Origin: Psychrobacter sp. Choline-02u-9
GTDB taxonomy: Bacteria; Pseudomonadota; Gammaproteobacteria; Pseudomonadales; Moraxellaceae
Direction of reading: 5' to 3'
DNA: 64,000 nt
NCBI RefSeq assembly: GCF_002836505.1
Contig: NZ_PJBF01000048.1
Span: 1-64,000 of the forward strand
Shown here: piece after piece, positions 61,095-64,000 of the stretch
Position numbering within the stretch: position 1 is the stretch's first letter
Layout: each line of letters opens with the position of its first letter
Made by a program: the position numbers and the translations under genes
The notes under the pieces: model-generated
The model's database searches: none
Told to the model about the DNA's origin: nothing
The model's input: the letters and a program-made list of their open reading frames with translations, nothing else

Positions 61095-62012
61095 ATGAAT
61101 ACGATATTCCACCCCTCATCACGCAAAAATCCTTTGTTTGTAATGTCGCCACTAACCAAGGGCTATGTGGCGATGAGCGTTGTATTATTAATTTGGTCAG
61201 GATTTGCGTTGACTGTGCGAGCGGTTGGGGCGTCGTCGCTCAGTATTGCGGATGTCATGCTCATTCGCTTTAGTGTACCGCTGGTCTTATTGACTCCTTG
61301 GGTACTCTCTAGTTGGCATGAAGTCAAAAACATAAAACTGCCAGATATCATGTTCGTTTTACTTGGTGGCGTGCCTTTTCTTTTATTAGCCGCTTTTGGT
61401 GCAAGTACGGTACCAGCAGCTTACGTTGGTACTATTTTGACAGGGACGCCAGTCTTCTTTGCCGCAATATTGTCTTTTATTTTTTATCGTCAACGAATAT
61501 CATTAAGAAAATTTGCCGCATTAATCCTTATTCTCTTTGGCATAGCTACTATGATTGGTGGGCGTGCACAGTCAACACCTAATAGTCTTCTGTATGGTGT
61601 AGGGTTACTGTTGATGGCAAGCCTGATTTGGGCAGGTTATACCTTAGGGTTAAAAAGCACCAAACTGAGTCCAATAGCGATCGCTATCATGCTCTCTTAT
61701 ACCTCGTTTTTTCTGACATTAGTGATGGTTCTGTCTGGTATTGTAGAGACCAATATAGGTTCTGTATCTTTTGATGAAGCGCTTCCGTTTATCCTAGTAC
61801 AAGGACTTGGTGTAGGGGTGGTATCAACCATTGCGTTTTCTTATGCAGTAAAACAATTGGGCTCCATTCGTACCTTATTACTTGGCTCTTTGTCCCCAGG
61901 ATTGACCGCTATACTAGCCGCGCTGATACTTAATGAGTCTCTATCAGTCATTATGATATGCGGCATCGTACTCAGCACCATTGGCGTCATCTTGTCCAAT
62001 CGAGCGCAATAA
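61095..62012 (+). CDS. DMT-superfamily transporter with EamA domains
   Basis: 305 residues with ten membrane segments in two EamA repeats (about 20-150 and 165-300). Several family members, such as YddG and RhtA, export amino acids; others do other tasks, so the substrate here is not known. The divergent Lrp-type regulator and the aminotransferase 19 bases downstream favour an amino acid. ATG 61095 lacks a clear ribosome site; Met19 (MSPLTKGYVAMSVVLL) is an alternative. Confidence 0.9.
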   Translation: MNTIFHPSSRKNPLFVMSPLTKGYVAMSVVLLIWSGFALTVRAVGASSLSIADVMLIRFSVPLVLLTPWVLSSWHEVKNIKLPDIMFVLLGGVPFLLLAAFGASTVPAAYVGTILTGTPVFFAAILSFIFYRQRISLRKFAALILILFGIATMIGGRAQSTPNSLLYGVGLLLMASLIWAGYTLGLKSTKLSPIAIAIMLSYTSFFLTLVMVLSGIVETNIGSVSFDEALPFILVQGLGVGVVSTIAFSYAVKQLGSIRTLLLGSLSPGLTAILAALILNESLSVIMICGIVLSTIGVILSNRAQ

Positions 62013-62030
62013 ATTAATTAAGGAAGTATC

Positions 62031-63209
62031 ATGATGTTAGATAATATGCCTGTTATCAATGGTGATCCACTGTGGGCATTGTTAGGTAGGTTTCGCGCTG
62101 ACCAACGTAAACATAAAATAGATCTATTGGTTGGTGTCTATCGAGACGAGTATGGCAATACACCTGTGATGAAAACCGTGCAAGATGCAGAAATACATCT
62201 TGCTCATGAAGCGCATTCAAAGGCTTATGGTATGTTATCGGGTAACGCTAGTTTTAACCAGCAAATGGCAAAGTTTGTACTGGGTGACAGTCCAAGTCTA
62301 AAAAACCAATGCACGATTCAGACCGTTGGGGCATCAGGGGCGCTACGACTCATTGCTGACTTTATCGCCACGCTCTCTCCAGATTCAACCGTTTGGATCA
62401 GCGACCCTGGCTATATCAATCATCGTCCGCTGATGGAAGGTGCTGGATTAAAAGTTGATACGTATCCATGGCAAAGTAAAAATGGTCAGTTAGACATTGA
62501 TACGTGTTTTGCCGCGCTAGAAAAAGCAAAAGAAGGAGACGTGCTGTTATTACATGCGTGCTGCCATAATCCTACTGGTATAGATCCTTCTTTAGAGCAG
62601 TGGCAACTTTTTTCTGATAGGTGTAAACAGAAAAATATTACCCCATTTATTGATATGGCGTATCAAGGTTTTGGAGATGATCCTGATACCGATGCTGCAG
62701 GGCTTCGTCTAATCATTGAAGACGCTGACTTTGCATTTATCGCCGCTAGCTGTTCAAAAAATATGGGTCTATATAATGAGCGGACGGGTATTGCCACGGT
62801 GATAACGACCAATCATGAGCGCCATGCAGATATACAGACACTTTTAGAAACCATCACACGTGCCAACTACTCCATGCCGCCCAATCACGGTGCTGCAGTG
62901 GCTTCTTATTTACTAGACAAACCAGATGCTTGGCTAGTCGAGCTGGCAAGCTACCGCGATAGGGTAGATGCTATTCGCCAAGCGTTAGGCAAAGCCTTAA
63001 AAGATAGGGGTGCACCTGCAGAGTTTTTGGACATTTCGTACCAAAAAGGCATGTTTTCTCTATTACCGCTAACAGAAAATCAAATGCTCATACTGCAAGA
63101 TGAGTTCGCGATTTACGGCATGCCAAATGGCAGAATCAATATTGCCGGTTTGAAAATGACGGAAATCCCTCAACTGGCGGACGCTATCATGTCGATTATT
63201 TCACGTTAG
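62031..63209 (+). CDS. Aspartate/aromatic-type class I aminotransferase
   Basis: A PLP enzyme of the AspC/TyrB group. DPLWALLGRFRADQRKHKIDLLVGVYRDEYGNTPV at the start, VGASGALRLIADF, HACCHNPTGIDPS, and the PLP-lysine motif ASCSKNMGLYNERTG (Lys about 243) are in the right order. NYSMPPNHGAAVASYLL and a final GRINIAGL complete the fold. 392 residues. Two Met codons stand together; AGGAAG upstream suits the second (62034) slightly better. It differs from typical AspC (K for F or T in places), so substrate range is open. Lies 19 bases after the transporter. Confidence 0.93.
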   Translation: MMLDNMPVINGDPLWALLGRFRADQRKHKIDLLVGVYRDEYGNTPVMKTVQDAEIHLAHEAHSKAYGMLSGNASFNQQMAKFVLGDSPSLKNQCTIQTVGASGALRLIADFIATLSPDSTVWISDPGYINHRPLMEGAGLKVDTYPWQSKNGQLDIDTCFAALEKAKEGDVLLLHACCHNPTGIDPSLEQWQLFSDRCKQKNITPFIDMAYQGFGDDPDTDAAGLRLIIEDADFAFIAASCSKNMGLYNERTGIATVITTNHERHADIQTLLETITRANYSMPPNHGAAVASYLLDKPDAWLVELASYRDRVDAIRQALGKALKDRGAPAEFLDISYQKGMFSLLPLTENQMLILQDEFAIYGMPNGRINIAGLKMTEIPQLADAIMSIISR

Positions 63210-63275
63210 AGAATAATTTCTATCGTTCAGTACAATATTTTATCCATTAATCGCCACAGCAAGAAGGACACGACT

Positions 63276-63902
63276 ATTTATACTTTATATTGGGATAAGG
63301 GTGGTGCCAATATGGCTACCCATGCTGTCTTTGAGGAGCTAGGCGTTTCTTATGAAATGATAGAAATAGACCTGTCTAAGAACATGCAAAAATCAGCTGA
63401 GTATCTAGCCATTAATCCAAATGGCAAAGTACCTACGTTGGTGCATCAGGGACAGGTTATTTATGAGTCTGCGGCAATTTTAATGTATGTGTTAGATCAG
63501 CACCCAGAGTCTGGGCTAGCACCTAACACAGGATGCTCTAAGCGCGGTGTCTATTACCAGTATTTGTTTTGGATGTCTTCTACACTACAAGAAGCCGCTA
63601 ATCACTGGGCACATCCCGAGCAGTACATTAGCGGTGAGCACAATTTGCAGCAAGTGAAAAATAAAGCGAATGATGTACTAATCTACTGCTGGGATATTAT
63701 TGAAAAGGGATTGGCGAGTCATGGTCCATGGTTATTAGGCGATAAATTAAGTGGGGCTGATTTTCATTTATTTATGATCGCTCACTGGAGTCAGCGATAT
63801 GCGAGTCGAGCACAGGATTGGACACACCTAAATGCACACTATCAAGCCATGCTGAACCGCGCCTCGATACAGAAAATGATGGCACAAGAAGGATTGTTGT
63901 AA
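63276..63902 (+). CDS. Glutathione S-transferase, probable ATT start
   Basis: The protein has a GST N-terminal thioredoxin fold (about 1-80; NPNGKVPTLV and YESAAILMYVLD are the glutathione-site signatures) and a helical C-terminal domain (about 90-205). The first ATG (63312) would remove the first beta strand and the start of helix 1. The reading frame continues upstream as YTLYWDKGGAN, which fits the fold, but no ATG, GTG or TTG occurs in frame back to the stop at 63207. ATT at 63276 has AAGGA exactly 7 bases before it. The true start may be ATT, or ATG may have mutated. 208 residues from ATT. Confidence 0.85.
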   Translation: MYTLYWDKGGANMATHAVFEELGVSYEMIEIDLSKNMQKSAEYLAINPNGKVPTLVHQGQVIYESAAILMYVLDQHPESGLAPNTGCSKRGVYYQYLFWMSSTLQEAANHWAHPEQYISGEHNLQQVKNKANDVLIYCWDIIEKGLASHGPWLLGDKLSGADFHLFMIAHWSQRYASRAQDWTHLNAHYQAMLNRASIQKMMAQEGLL

Positions 63903-64000
63903 TCTGTTCATATGTTCAACTAAAAGATATTGGATGACTGGGCTAGAAGCACTGAATGCAATGCTTTTAGTGACTTCTAGGGATTGTAGTAAATATAGTT

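Overview
The window is bacterial chromosome from a gammaproteobacterium of the family Moraxellaceae, most likely Psychrobacter. The evidence is indirect: protein-level resemblance of the housekeeping genes, the gatCAB/mreBCD/maf/rng block, A+T-leaning intergenic DNA, and a 108 bp intergenic repeat with TATAGTC ends of a kind I associate with Psychrobacter. No database search was possible. Almost everything is core housekeeping DNA. I found no CRISPR array, prophage, toxin-antitoxin pair, secretion system or recognisable defence system, and no convincing undescribed multi-gene system.

Layout. 1-1.2 kb: the end of an unrecognised A+T-rich accessory gene beside the 3' end of a tRNA-Pro gene, a typical island junction. 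1.3-4.7 kb (minus): gatC-gatA-gatB, the glutamyl/aspartyl-tRNA amidotransferase. 5.4-10.7 kb: mreB-mreC-mreD, a Maf pyrophosphatase and RNase G, in the order seen in E. coli. 11.2-25.3 kb: one continuous run of ribosomal genes (S10, spc and alpha operons) with secY and rpoA, closed by a strong terminator. Promoters are visible before rpsJ, rplN and rpsM, and hairpins lie at several internal junctions. 25.35-26.19 kb: a complete IS427-group IS5-family element whose transposase needs a -1 frameshift. 26.2-29.1 kb: yciO and epmC (minus), then yceD-rpmF. 29.5-31.7 kb: fabD-fabG-acpP. 32.0-36.4 kb: kbp (BON-LysM), queG, the bifunctional NAD(P)HX repair enzyme and a DUF4124 protein. 37.3-40.8 kb: ilvB-ilvH-ilvC behind an 856 bp leader region. 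41-45.2 kb: an orphan membrane protein, a cold-shock protein with a structured leader, a DUF421 protein, and etfB/etfA. 45.4-47.3 kb (minus): a SpoU-type RNA methyltransferase and fbp. 47.7-50.6 kb: pyrB with a catalytically dead dihydroorotase partner, then a DUF2127 protein. 50.7-55.3 kb (minus): a YihY/BrkB protein, a DUF2254 protein and a CPA1 antiporter. 55.5-57.6 kb: wrbA, DUF2069 and DUF3108 proteins. 58.1-60.2 kb: groES-groEL behind a sigma-32 type promoter. 60.5-63.9 kb: an Lrp regulator divergent from a DMT exporter, an aromatic-type aminotransferase and a glutathione S-transferase.

The points most worth a second look are the glutathione S-transferase, whose conserved N-terminus can only be reached from a non-standard start codon (apparently ATT); three diverged copies of the 108 bp repeat placed just after mreB, etfA and groEL; a terminator-like hairpin inside the spc operon; the dyad that encloses the -10 of the mreB promoter; and the accessory gene at the tRNA-Pro end.
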